From NCBI GenBank assembly GCA_023436885.1, contig JAEZHI010000019.1, positions 1-64,000 on the forward strand: a stretch of DNA of 64,000 bases. The letters are read 5' to 3'. A program made the position numbers and the translations under genes. The notes below the pieces were generated by a model. That model was given only the letters and a program-made list of their open reading frames with translations. It was not told where the DNA came from and ran no database searches. How positions within the stretch are numbered: the first letter of the stretch is position 1; every line of letters starts with the position of its first letter. Source of the DNA: Pseudomonadota bacterium (GTDB taxonomy: Bacteria > Pseudomonadota > Alphaproteobacteria > Rhizobiales > Pleomorphomonadaceae). Positions 8,864 to 16,159 of this stretch are shown piece by piece.

Positions 8864-9216
8864 TCCTGATCGCCGGCCCCTATCGTTCCGGAACCGGGGA
8901 TGATCCGGAAAAGATGGCAGCCAATCTCCGCCATCTGGAGGAAGCTTCCTGGCCGCTCTTCAAGGCGGGACATGTGCCGATGATCGGGGAATGGGTGGCG
9001 CTTCCCGTCTGGCAGGCCGCCGGCGGAAAGACACTCGGCGACGTGCTTTACGACCAGATCTTCTACCCAACCGCCGAGCGCCTGCTCGCGCTCTGCGAAG
9101 CCGTCCTCCGCCTGCCCGGAGACTCCAAAGGCGCGGACAACGACGTCCGCATCGCCAAGGAAAGAGGTTTGGCCGTCTATTATCGGCTGGAGGATGTGCC
9201 GGGCGTTAGCACCTGA
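8857..9216 (+). CDS. DUF4406-type protein, nucleoside deoxyribosyltransferase-like fold
   Basis: A 119-residue protein beginning LILIAGPYRSGTGDDPEKMAANLRHLE, the N-terminal pattern of the DUF4406 family, which shares the Rossmann-like fold of nucleoside 2-deoxyribosyltransferases. The C-terminal segment LPGDSKGADNDVRIAKERGLAVYY matches the region that carries the catalytic glutamate in true transferases; here that position appears to be Asp (in GADNDV). Its ATG overlaps the nudK stop (ATGCTGA), so it is coupled to nudK. Enzymatic activity is not established for the family; a role in nucleotide salvage or clean-up beside NudK is inference. Confidence 0.75.
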   Translation: MLILIAGPYRSGTGDDPEKMAANLRHLEEASWPLFKAGHVPMIGEWVALPVWQAAGGKTLGDVLYDQIFYPTAERLLALCEAVLRLPGDSKGADNDVRIAKERGLAVYYRLEDVPGVST

Positions 9217-9305
9217 TGCCTTCACTGCCTTGACCTTGCCACGGATTGGTTTCACACAAGCCCGGTCCGGTGCACCGCCGAGACAGTCCATCTCCGGGAT
9301 CCTCC

Positions 9306-10295
9306 GTGCCCAACCGCTCCAAAGAACTCGCCCGTATCGAAACGGCGACTGACGAAGCTATCCGCCTCGCTGCCGAATACATCCAGCGGGGCGACCTCGT
9401 CGCTTTTCCGACCGAGACCGTCTACGGCCTCGGTTCTGATGCAACACAAGGTCAGGCCGTAGCCGCCATATACGAGGCCAAGGGGCGCCCCTCCTTCAAT
9501 CCGCTGATTGCCCATGTCGACAGTATCGCCATGGCCGAGACGCTGGTGACCTTCGACCCGCTATCACGGCGGCTCGCCGAAACCTTCTGGCCTGGACCGC
9601 TGACGCTGGTGTTGCCGGCCAAACCGGATTGTCCGGTCTCCTCCTTGGCCACCGCCGGCCTCGATACGCTCGCCGTGCGCATGCCGGCGCATAAAGTCGC
9701 GCTTGAGCTGATCCGCGCCGCAGGCGTGCCAATCGTTGCGCCCAGCGCCAACACCTCCGGCCACGTCAGCCCGACATCGGCAGCCCATGTCTATGGCGAC
9801 CTTTCCCGGCGCGTTCCCCTGATCCTCGACGGCGGGCGCACCGAGGTGGGCCTTGAATCGACCATTCTGCAGATTCGCGACGATACCCCCTATCTCCTTC
9901 GTCCAGGTGGTTTGGCGCGCGAGGACATCGAAGCGGCGGTCGGTGTTGCTATCATCCGCTCGGAAGGCGACCCGTCCACCGCACCGGTGGCGCCCGGCAT
10001 GCTGGCCTCCCATTATGCGCCACACGCGCGCGTTCGGCTCGACGCTCGCCGCGTCGAGCCCGGCGAGGCGCTTCTCGCCTTCGGCGGGGCATCCATCCAC
10101 GGCGCATCGGAGGCGGCGCGCGTCTTCAACCTCAGCCCATCCGGCAATCTCAGGGAAGCGGCAGCCAATCTGTTCGACATGCTGCGCCGCGCCGATGGCG
10201 ACGACATCGTCGGCATCGCGGTCGCCCCCATCCCGCTGCGCGGCCTTGGCGAAGCAATCCGCGACCGACTGACTCGCGCAGCAGCCCCTCGCTAA
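9306..10295 (+). CDS. L-threonylcarbamoyladenylate synthase (Sua5 type)
   Basis: About 329 residues; makes threonylcarbamoyl-AMP from threonine, bicarbonate and ATP, the first step of the t6A37 tRNA modification. The YrdC/TsaC domain is clear: FPTETVYGLGSDA, YEAKGRPSFNPLIAH, FWPGPLTLVL, VRMPAHKVALELI, VAPSANTSGHVSPT and GGRTEVGLESTIL. A C-terminal Sua5 domain follows the linker APGMLASHYAPHARVRL, so this is the long Sua5 form rather than short TsaC. I use the GTG at 9306; a TTG at 9246 would add 20 residues rich in Pro and Arg that are not part of the family. It follows DUF4406 after 89 bases on the same strand and could have its own promoter. Confidence 0.93.
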   Translation: MPNRSKELARIETATDEAIRLAAEYIQRGDLVAFPTETVYGLGSDATQGQAVAAIYEAKGRPSFNPLIAHVDSIAMAETLVTFDPLSRRLAETFWPGPLTLVLPAKPDCPVSSLATAGLDTLAVRMPAHKVALELIRAAGVPIVAPSANTSGHVSPTSAAHVYGDLSRRVPLILDGGRTEVGLESTILQIRDDTPYLLRPGGLAREDIEAAVGVAIIRSEGDPSTAPVAPGMLASHYAPHARVRLDARRVEPGEALLAFGGASIHGASEAARVFNLSPSGNLREAAANLFDMLRRADGDDIVGIAVAPIPLRGLGEAIRDRLTRAAAPR

Positions 10296-10397
10296 AATTA
10301 TGCTAAGCCTTCCTGCCACTTGACGGCGAGGCCATAGCGGCATCCTCTGTCTCAGGATTTCCACGGACGCTACAAAGCGTCTCCCGGAGAGGGTCGC

Positions 10398-11327
10398 ATG
10401 CGGACACTTTTCCTGAGCCACCCGCGCTATCGCGATCATCTTGCCCCCGAGAACCACCCAGAGCAGCCGGAGCGCATGGCCGCCATAGAACAGAGGCTCG
10501 AGGGGGAAGCTTTCCAGAACCTGATCCGCGACATGGCGCGGCCGGTTTCAGACAGCGAAATCCAGCGCGTCCATCCTTCGGGCTACGTCGATCACATCCG
10601 CATCCAGGCGCCGAACGACGGCCTCCTGTCGATCAGCAGCGACACCATCCTATCAAACGGCACATATGAGGCGGCGCGGCTCGCAGCGGGTGCCGCCTGC
10701 CTTGCCGTCGATGAGGTGATGGGCGGCCTTGTCGACAATGCTTTCTCGGCGGCTCGCCCACCCGGTCACCATGCCAGCGCCCGCCAGGCCATGGGTTTTT
10801 GCTTTTTCAATCACGCCGCGATCGCGGCGCGCCATGCCCAGGCGGAACACGGAGCAGAACGCGTTGCAATCGTGGATTTCGACGTTCACCACGGCAACGG
10901 CACGCAGAACATCTTCTATTCTGACAAGAGCGTGTTCTACGCTTCGATCCACCAGTCGCAGCTGTTTCCGGGAACGGGGGAGGCGTCAGAGACCGGCATC
11001 GACAGCAATATCCTGAACGTTCCGGTTGGAGCGGGGGCAAACGGATCGGTTGTGCTTGGGGCAATGACCGAGACGATATTGCCAGCCGTTGAGGCGTTCC
11101 GCCCCGATCTCCTGGTGCTCTCGGCAGGCTTTGACGCGCATTATCGCGATCCACTCGGCGACCTCAATCTGGTCGAGGCCGATTATGCCAACCTCACCCG
11201 CTCGATCATGGAGGTCGCCGATCGCGTCTGTGGTGGGCGCATCGTCTCGCTGCTGGAAGGCGGCTACGATGTCGATGCTCTGGGCCTTTCCGTCGCAGCC
11301 CATGTTTCAGCACTGATGGGCCACTGA
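10398..11327 (+). CDS. Histone deacetylase-family amidohydrolase
   Basis: A 309-residue zinc hydrolase of the HDAC/acetylpolyamine amidohydrolase superfamily, commonly found in alphaproteobacteria. The His pair is in PPGHH at 121-125, the metal-binding DFDVHHGNGT is at 160-169, and SAGFDAHYRDPLGDL and SLLEGGYDVDALG supply the third metal ligand region and the active-site loop with the catalytic Tyr. The N-terminal HPEQPERMAAI matches as well. Start ATG 10398 has GGAGAGGG upstream. In many Rhizobiales this gene stands directly beside xseB; here xseB is about 10 kb away beside pdxH, a local rearrangement. The bacterial substrate (acetylated polyamine or protein lysine) cannot be told from sequence. 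Confidence 0.92.
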   Translation: MRTLFLSHPRYRDHLAPENHPEQPERMAAIEQRLEGEAFQNLIRDMARPVSDSEIQRVHPSGYVDHIRIQAPNDGLLSISSDTILSNGTYEAARLAAGAACLAVDEVMGGLVDNAFSAARPPGHHASARQAMGFCFFNHAAIAARHAQAEHGAERVAIVDFDVHHGNGTQNIFYSDKSVFYASIHQSQLFPGTGEASETGIDSNILNVPVGAGANGSVVLGAMTETILPAVEAFRPDLLVLSAGFDAHYRDPLGDLNLVEADYANLTRSIMEVADRVCGGRIVSLLEGGYDVDALGLSVAAHVSALMGH

Positions 11328-11696
11328 GTCGCTTGTAACTGAAAAGGCTTTCATTTCTCGCCTTGGTAACCGAGCCGGTACGGCCCAGTGTTCGGAGCCA
11401 TGCACGCTGATTTGGTGCGGTCCTGAATGCCAGAGACTATCAAGCTCAGCGCAACCGAGACGCGGCATCTTCGTTGCCCTCCCTGTTATAAGGCAGACAA
11501 TCCAAATGCCGACGTTACTTTTGCTTAATGACTGATTAAGATTTTCTTGAGATGATCATTTGCTTTGCGCCACATCAAATATTTGATTAGCTTTTGGTCT
11601 CAATCAAAGCCAAAGCAAATGTCGCATTTTAGCCACGCAGCTGAAAATCTAAATCGACATAGGAAGAAATCCGAACCGCACGAATGCTGCCCGCCC
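11328..11696. other. Spacer without a recognisable gene
   Basis: About 370 bases between the HDAC-like gene and the promoter at 11697. The second half is distinctly AT-rich compared with the flanking genes. I see no credible reading frame; the only marked structure is the nested inverted repeat at 11557-11621. Confidence 0.6.
11557..11621. repeat. Nested inverted repeats in AT-rich spacer
   Basis: CATTTGCTTTG (11557-11567) is matched by its exact reverse complement at 11611-11621. Inside lies a separate perfect 14-base palindrome, ATCAAATATTTGAT (11574-11587). The second ATCAAA-like element at 11603-11608 adds to the symmetry. Could be a protein-binding region or a cruciform; no T-run follows, so it does not look like a terminator. 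Confidence 0.7.
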
Positions 11697-11725
11697 TTGT
11701 TCAGCCGCATTTATAGGCATAATAT
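11697..11725 (+). promoter_or_regulatory. Promoter upstream of the 63-residue protein gene
   Basis: TTGTTC (11697-11702), a 17-base spacer and TAATAT (11720-11725) form a good sigma70-like match. The expected start near 11732 leaves a leader of about 86 bases before the ATG at 11818. Confidence 0.6.
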
Positions 11726-11817
11726 ATGAACGTGGAAGACGTGATTTACACACGAAACTCCCAAACGAATACATAAGACAAACCACGTACCCGGCAACGG
11801 GGTAGGACGGTACCCAG

Positions 11818-12009
11818 ATGGTCAAACAGGCTGACGCTGTTAACAAGGGCCAAATCCAACAAGGCAGCGAGACGGAACTCGATGCCCAGTATCATGAGAT
11901 CGGCATTCCCGCAGTGAATGCCGCGGCGCGCGCCATGCGCCGTCAGGTCCAGCAGAAAGACTACACCACGGCCCAGCAGACGGCGCCGATGTTCTCCTAC
12001 GAGGACTGA
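11818..12009 (+). CDS. Small hydrophilic protein of unknown function
   Basis: A 63-residue frame whose codons show the GC-rich third position of the neighbouring genes, which favours real coding. The product is polar and Gln/Ala rich (QIQQGSETELDAQYHEIGIP, then VNAAARAMRRQVQQKDYT), with no membrane segment, signal peptide or cysteine; the middle part may form a helix. I do not recognise a family. It has a plausible promoter at 11697-11725 and a strong hairpin terminator at 12148-12189, so it appears to be a stand-alone transcription unit with a 3' untranslated stretch of about 140 bases. The Shine-Dalgarno sequence is weak (AGGAC about 11 bases upstream). Confidence 0.6.
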   Translation: MVKQADAVNKGQIQQGSETELDAQYHEIGIPAVNAAARAMRRQVQQKDYTTAQQTAPMFSYED

Positions 12010-12147
12010 TAACAAGACCTTCCGTGGCTGGCGCGTATCGCGGCCGGCCCGGTGATGATCCCTTCAGACCTTCTCAGAGACACGACGCGCCGGCTTTGGT
12101 CTGTGCGTGAGGAAGGGTTTGTGTTTCTGTACAGATGAGCTGAATTC

Positions 12148-12189
12148 GTCGAAGGCCGAGGCGCAAGCGCCCCGGCCTTCGACGTTTTT
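12148..12189 (+). terminator. Intrinsic terminator
   Basis: GTCGAAGGCCG (12148-12158) and CGGCCTTCGAC (12173-12183) pair as a long GC-rich hairpin, with further pairing of GGCG and CGCC inside, followed by TTTTT at 12185-12189. It ends transcripts from the + strand and lies between that unit and the convergent PCu(A)C gene. Confidence 0.85.
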
Positions 12190-12211
12190 GAAGAGAATAC
12201 ACGGACGACGC

Positions 12212-12781
12212 TCAGCCGCCGTTCGCCTTGTGCCCGTTGTCGGCGCCATCCATCTGCATCGAATCGTGGCCACCGGCGTTGTGGCCCATTGCCTTGGCGT
12301 CGATCGCCTCGACGGCAAACTCAACAGGCACTTCGCCGGCCTTTTCGAAGATCAGCGATCCCTTGACCTTGGTGCCGGCTTCGAGCGGCGCCGTCAGCTT
12401 CATGAACATCAGATGGGACGAGCCCGGCTTCAGTTCGACGGTGGCGCCTGCGGGAATATCAAGCCCACCTTCGAGCTGGCGCATCTTCATGACGTCTCCC
12501 TCCATCTTCATTTCGTGAACGTCAGCGCGCCCGGCGAGAGCGAAGCTAGCACCGACGAGCTTGTCGGCCTGGCTGCCGGTGTTGACGATCGTGACGAAGC
12601 CGCCGCCCATCTCGACGCCTTTCGCCGTGGCGCGCGTCCAGGGGTGCTTCAGGAGGAGGTCGCCTGCCTTGAACTCATGCGCTGCGACGGACACGACGAC
12701 CAGCCCGGAAACTGCCGGTAAAGCGGTCATGAGCCCGGCAACGAAAGCCGTATGGAGAAGAATGTTGAGAATCCTGGACAT
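12212..12781 (-). CDS. Periplasmic copper chaperone PCu(A)C
   Basis: About 189 residues with an N-terminal signal peptide (MSRILNILLHTAFVAGLMTALP, cut near the VAAHEF region) and the PCu(A)C domain. Such proteins hold Cu(I) in the periplasm and help load the CuA site of cytochrome oxidase. The metal site is visible as VHEMKMEGDVMKM followed about twenty residues later by SSHLMFM. The C-terminus ends in a His/Met-rich tail (AMGHNAGGHDSMQMDG), a second likely copper site. The ATG at 12781 has GAGG seven bases upstream; an upstream in-frame start at 12814 would spoil the signal peptide. It lies downstream of a DUF2946-like gene on the same strand, a pairing seen in copper clusters. Confidence 0.9.
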   Translation of the reverse strand: MSRILNILLHTAFVAGLMTALPAVSGLVVVSVAAHEFKAGDLLLKHPWTRATAKGVEMGGGFVTIVNTGSQADKLVGASFALAGRADVHEMKMEGDVMKMRQLEGGLDIPAGATVELKPGSSHLMFMKLTAPLEAGTKVKGSLIFEKAGEVPVEFAVEAIDAKAMGHNAGGHDSMQMDGADNGHKANGG

Positions 12782-12895
12782 GGAAACCTCGGAATTGGTT
12801 ATCGACCGCTGCATGGCGTCGACGCTCCCGCCTTGCGGGCAGATTCATGGGTAGAATGAGTAACGCCATCGCTCGTCGTCGAGGATGACAACCAA

Positions 12896-13285
12896 TCAGG
12901 CCCGGACAGGCGGAGCTCGTTGCGGAGGCGGCACATCACCCCGCGCCAACCAAACCATGCTCTTCGGGACTGGGGGCGACCGCAGAAGTCCATAGCTGGT
13001 TGCTCGGGGCAATTCCGCTGGAGCCGACAAAATGGCGACGGGGCTTCCGAGACAACAGGAAAGGCAGTTGTGGACGATCTGTAGCGGCAGATTGGCCGGC
13101 TTTTCAGCACTGTCACCAACCATGGCGACGCAGAGGACGCCGTAATTCGCGAAGCCATTGCTTGCTTCAGCCCTGGCAATGGCAACAGGCGCCAGCGTCT
13201 GCAGAACAAGAGCGTAGACGAACAGGACGCGCGTCACGTCGCGCACCAGATCTCCAAGCCCTTGCCGCCAGCCGCTACGTTTCAT
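12896..13285 (-). CDS. DUF2946-like exported protein
   Basis: About 129 residues from the ATG at 13285 (GGGGAGG immediately upstream); an ATG at 13303 is also in frame. It starts with a basic stretch and a hydrophobic segment (VLFVYALVLQTLAPVAIARA), as in a signal peptide or anchor. The cysteine motif HNCLSCCLG and the Pro-rich C-terminus ending RAPPVRA resemble DUF2946 proteins, where the motif is usually HCxxCxxC-like and metal binding is suspected. It precedes the PCu(A)C gene by about 115 bases on the same strand. I base the family call on overall layout; sequence identity looks low. A longer frame running further upstream is Arg/Pro-rich and not convincing. Confidence 0.55.
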   Translation of the reverse strand: MKRSGWRQGLGDLVRDVTRVLFVYALVLQTLAPVAIARAEASNGFANYGVLCVAMVGDSAEKPANLPLQIVHNCLSCCLGSPVAILSAPAELPRATSYGLLRSPPVPKSMVWLARGDVPPPQRAPPVRA

Positions 13286-13500
13286 GGCCTCCCCACGCAA
13301 CATATCCGACCAAACACTTAGCAGATTGCCGAGACGGTGCAATGTCGAACGAGAAGGACTCGACCGCCGACGCGCCCGCGTATAGACAGGCGGCGGACGG
13401 TGACATTTCCTGCTTCTTGGGGGAGAGTCGCCGCGCTCGGAGAATTTGCCCATCGCCAAGCGAACCGGCCTCGAGAAGGCCTGAGTTCTGGACGCCGCCC

Positions 13501-14478
13501 ATGCTCAATGCGTTTCACCCCGTCGGCGACAAACTCGAATACGCCCCCAATTGCGGCACCCTGGTGCCAGACCAAGAGACGCTTTGGATCGACCTGATGA
13601 CGCCGACGCGAGCCGAAGAGCTGGCGATCGAGAAGTTCATCGGTGCAGAGCTGCCCACGCGGGCGGAGATGGAAGAGATCGAGCCGTCGAGCCGGTTGTC
13701 CGTGGCAAACGACGTGCTCTACCTCACAGCCGCCCTGCCCTGTCGCGCCGGCAGCAACGATCCAGGCATCACGGTCGTTACCTTCGTGCTTACCGAGAAG
13801 CATCTTGTCACCGTTCGGTATGACGAGCCGGGCACCATTCCGCTCGCGATCAAGAATGTGACGACGGCGGGCGCCAATGTGACAACGTCGCACGGCGCCC
13901 TACTAACGATTCTGGAAGCCGCGATCGATCGTCTGGCCGACGTGATCGAACAATCCGGTGCTCGTATCGAGACGATCGCGCGCCGGGTGTTCGAAGACGA
14001 CTCGCGTGCAGCACCGGCTGGCGACCGCTACAAGAGTTCGCTCCGCCGCATCGGCCGCGAGGGCTTGCGTCTCGGACACTTCCAGGAAAGCTTGATCTCG
14101 CTTTCCCGCCTTCTTCTGTTTCTCACAGCCAAGATGGAAGGGCCGCGCTATTCCAAGGAAGACGTCGCCCGACTGAAGCCAATGAAGAGCGACGTCACGG
14201 CACTGGCCGATCATTGCCGAGGCCAGGAGGAACGCATCACCTTCCTGCTCGATGCGACGCTCGGCCTCATCTCGATCCAACAGAACGACACCATCAAGAT
14301 CTTCTCGGTGCTCGCGGTGATCTTCATGCCGCCGACGCTAGTGGCCAGCTTTTACGGCATGAACTTCCGCTACATGCCCGAGCTCGACTGGTCCTTCGGC
14401 TACCTGTGGGGCATCGCCGTCATGATCCTGTCGGCCGTTGGCACTTACGGCCTCTTCCGCTGGAAGAGATGGCTTTAA
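13501..14478 (+). CDS. corA: CorA-family magnesium/divalent cation channel
   Basis: About 325 residues, the normal CorA length. The cytoplasmic N-terminal domain is followed by a long helical stalk and two C-terminal membrane helices. The signature GMN sits in VASFYGMNFRYMPE, between the first helix (TIKIFSVLAVIFMPPTLVAS) and the second (GYLWGIAVMILSAVGTYGLF), and the protein ends with the basic RWKRWL tail. The family forms homopentameric Mg2+ channels of the inner membrane. I start at ATG 13501; the open frame upstream overlaps the divergent DUF2946-like gene and lacks family sequence. No Mg2+ riboswitch is evident in the short upstream region. Confidence 0.93.
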   Translation: MLNAFHPVGDKLEYAPNCGTLVPDQETLWIDLMTPTRAEELAIEKFIGAELPTRAEMEEIEPSSRLSVANDVLYLTAALPCRAGSNDPGITVVTFVLTEKHLVTVRYDEPGTIPLAIKNVTTAGANVTTSHGALLTILEAAIDRLADVIEQSGARIETIARRVFEDDSRAAPAGDRYKSSLRRIGREGLRLGHFQESLISLSRLLLFLTAKMEGPRYSKEDVARLKPMKSDVTALADHCRGQEERITFLLDATLGLISIQQNDTIKIFSVLAVIFMPPTLVASFYGMNFRYMPELDWSFGYLWGIAVMILSAVGTYGLFRWKRWL

Positions 14479-14577
14479 GGCCGGCGATTGTGAGGTGAGT
14501 AGCAAGTCGGCTCGCGCGCCGTAGATCGCCTATCTGTCGCCCAGCCTTTGGGGCTCCAATGTCGCCGTAAAAATAAA

Positions 14578-14605
14578 CACCCTGCCACTGCTAAGTGGCA
14601 AGGTG
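14578..14605 (+). terminator. Hairpin downstream of corA
   Basis: A 12-base stem with one mismatch (14578-14589 with 14594-14605, loop GCTA). There is only a short ATTTT downstream, so it may be a weak or bidirectional terminator. It lies about 100 bases after the corA stop. Confidence 0.6.
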
Positions 14606-14940
14606 CTGACATTTTGAAAATCTGCCTCTATCAGAATACACTAACAATATACCGAGACGGCTAAACTTGATCGATCCTATTATTAAACTTGAATTTGACT
14701 GTAATGTATTGAAATATGATCCAACTAAAACTAGAACAAACTGCTTCGTATGAGATCGCCAAGTGTTAAGTCGCCTCGATGACCCCGATGTCTCGGGGCC
14801 GGATTTCATTCGCACGCAGGACGTCGGATTTCTACGCCCGAATACGTAGCGAACCGGAAATGGTCATTTTGTGCCAGCCACCCCGCAATCCGTGTCACCC
14901 CTTCGCACGTTAAGGGTGCGGGTCGGGCAGAGTCATCGCC
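14606..14940. other. Spacer, AT-rich, no gene recognised
   Basis: The part from about 14610 to 14765 is markedly AT-rich against a GC-rich background, and then returns to normal composition up to the AraC gene. A 74-codon minus-strand frame (14591-14815) is present but its codon use is unlike the neighbours and I do not accept it. I see no RNA gene here. Confidence 0.5.
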
Positions 14941-15984
14941 TTACCGGCCGATGGTTTCGATCCACCGCGACCATCCGCTCTCCGAAAGCCTAGTCACGAT
15001 GTCAGGAGGACTCCGACCCGAGTCGGCAAGCTGGCGAACCTCGCGAGGCGACAAGCCGTACTCGCGGCGGAATGCCCGACTGAAATTCTCCGGATTGAGG
15101 AATCCATGGGCCGTGCCAATCTCCGAAATCGAGACGTGTCGCCACTCTGCTGAGCGAAGCGCCTGTAAGGCACGTTGCAAGCGGCGGCGGTTGACGTAGC
15201 TGGCAAAGCCGCCAACTGGCTCGAACAAGCGATAGGCTTTGCGTCGAGAAAGGCCGAACGTCGTGAGCAACCTGTCGAGCGTAAGATTGGGGTCGAGGAG
15301 ATTATCTTCGACATGGCGTCTCAAGCCAACAAAATGCGCCAGGTTGACACCGGCAGCGCTCCGCTCGTCCGCGTGGCCATTGATTGCGGCCGCGGCAAGA
15401 TCGAGAAGCGGACCGATCACTGCTTCGGCCTCACCGCGCGTCATATTGTCTGCCTGGGCATGGAAGCTTTTGAGGCTTTCACGAAACAGCGCAACCAATG
15501 GCAAGCCTGCGGGGATAACCCGCATGTGGGAAGCGTCCGGACTGTCGAGCCGGGTCGATATCAGCCGGCGCGGTACGACAAGGCTGATCTGGTCAAGATC
15601 GGTCGTTGTGGTCGACAGAGGCTGCGCCATATCGATCACGTAGAGATCGCCTTCCCCTGCCACCTCTAAATTGCTTCCTCCCCGCGAGGCGCTTCGCCCC
15701 TTGAGGTAGAATTGCAGGAGAAAGCCGTCCATTCCGTCGCGAGCGATCTTGTAGCGGGAACGATCGAAATCCTGGGCGGTGCTCCTGAGCCGCCCCAGTG
15801 CCACGTCACCCATGAAGGCCGCCTCGACATGGGCGAAAAAGCCTTCTTCCACGCTTTTGCGGGAACGAGAGTCAAACAACACGCCAATGGCTTCATTCCA
15901 GGCCGGTTGCGCTAGATGGGCCGGCAAGGCGCGGCTGTCGAAATATGAGCGGGGGAGCTTGGAGTCGGAGGAAACGGCGCTCAT
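14941..15984 (-). CDS. AraC-family transcriptional regulator
   Basis: About 347 residues. The C-terminal ~100 residues form the AraC double helix-turn-helix: LTLDRLLTTFGLSRRKAYRLFEPVGGFASYVNRRRLQRALQ is the first unit in outline, and ISEIGTAHGFLNPENFSRAFRREYGLSPREVR the second. The N-terminal half is of the cupin-like AraC_binding type (YKIARDGMDGFLLQFYLKG, then GDLYVIDMAQPLSTTT), as in activators of catabolic or stress genes such as the FeaR/XylS group. Start chosen at ATG 15984; an in-frame TTG at 16026 would add a highly charged 14-residue leader. Its neighbours (corA, cpdB) give no clue to the target or inducer. Confidence 0.9.
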   Translation of the reverse strand: MSAVSSDSKLPRSYFDSRALPAHLAQPAWNEAIGVLFDSRSRKSVEEGFFAHVEAAFMGDVALGRLRSTAQDFDRSRYKIARDGMDGFLLQFYLKGRSASRGGSNLEVAGEGDLYVIDMAQPLSTTTTDLDQISLVVPRRLISTRLDSPDASHMRVIPAGLPLVALFRESLKSFHAQADNMTRGEAEAVIGPLLDLAAAAINGHADERSAAGVNLAHFVGLRRHVEDNLLDPNLTLDRLLTTFGLSRRKAYRLFEPVGGFASYVNRRRLQRALQALRSAEWRHVSISEIGTAHGFLNPENFSRAFRREYGLSPREVRQLADSGRSPPDIVTRLSESGWSRWIETIGR

Positions 15985-16108
15985 TTCAAATCGGGCGCTC
16001 CGGTCTTCGCGCTCACGGCGCGACAATCTGGTTCACTACTTATATAGGGCAAGTGCGCAACATCAAGCATTTGCGCGATCCAGCCACTAGCCTCAAATGC
16101 TCAAGACG

Positions 16109-16136
16109 GCAACGCCCGACTTTCGCCGGGCGTTGC
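16109..16136 (-). terminator. Hairpin terminator after cpdB
   Basis: A perfect 10-base stem, GCAACGCCCG (16109-16118) with CGGGCGTTGC (16127-16136), loop of eight bases. On the minus strand it lies 24 bases past the cpdB stop. The T-run is weak, so termination strength is uncertain. Confidence 0.7.
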
Positions 16137-16159
16137 GTGCGCAAAGTTGTGAGTAGGTC

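Noticed and set aside
11328..11556. A possible tRNA or other RNA gene after the HDAC-like gene
   Set aside because: I could not fold a cloverleaf or see conserved T-loop or acceptor features.
13000..13500. N-terminal extension of corA by 167 codons
   Set aside because: It overlaps the DUF2946-like gene on the other strand and lacks CorA sequence; the family starts near the ATG at 13501.
14591..14815. A 74-codon minus-strand frame in the corA-araC spacer
   Set aside because: AT-rich codons unlike neighbouring genes, no ribosome site and no family resemblance.
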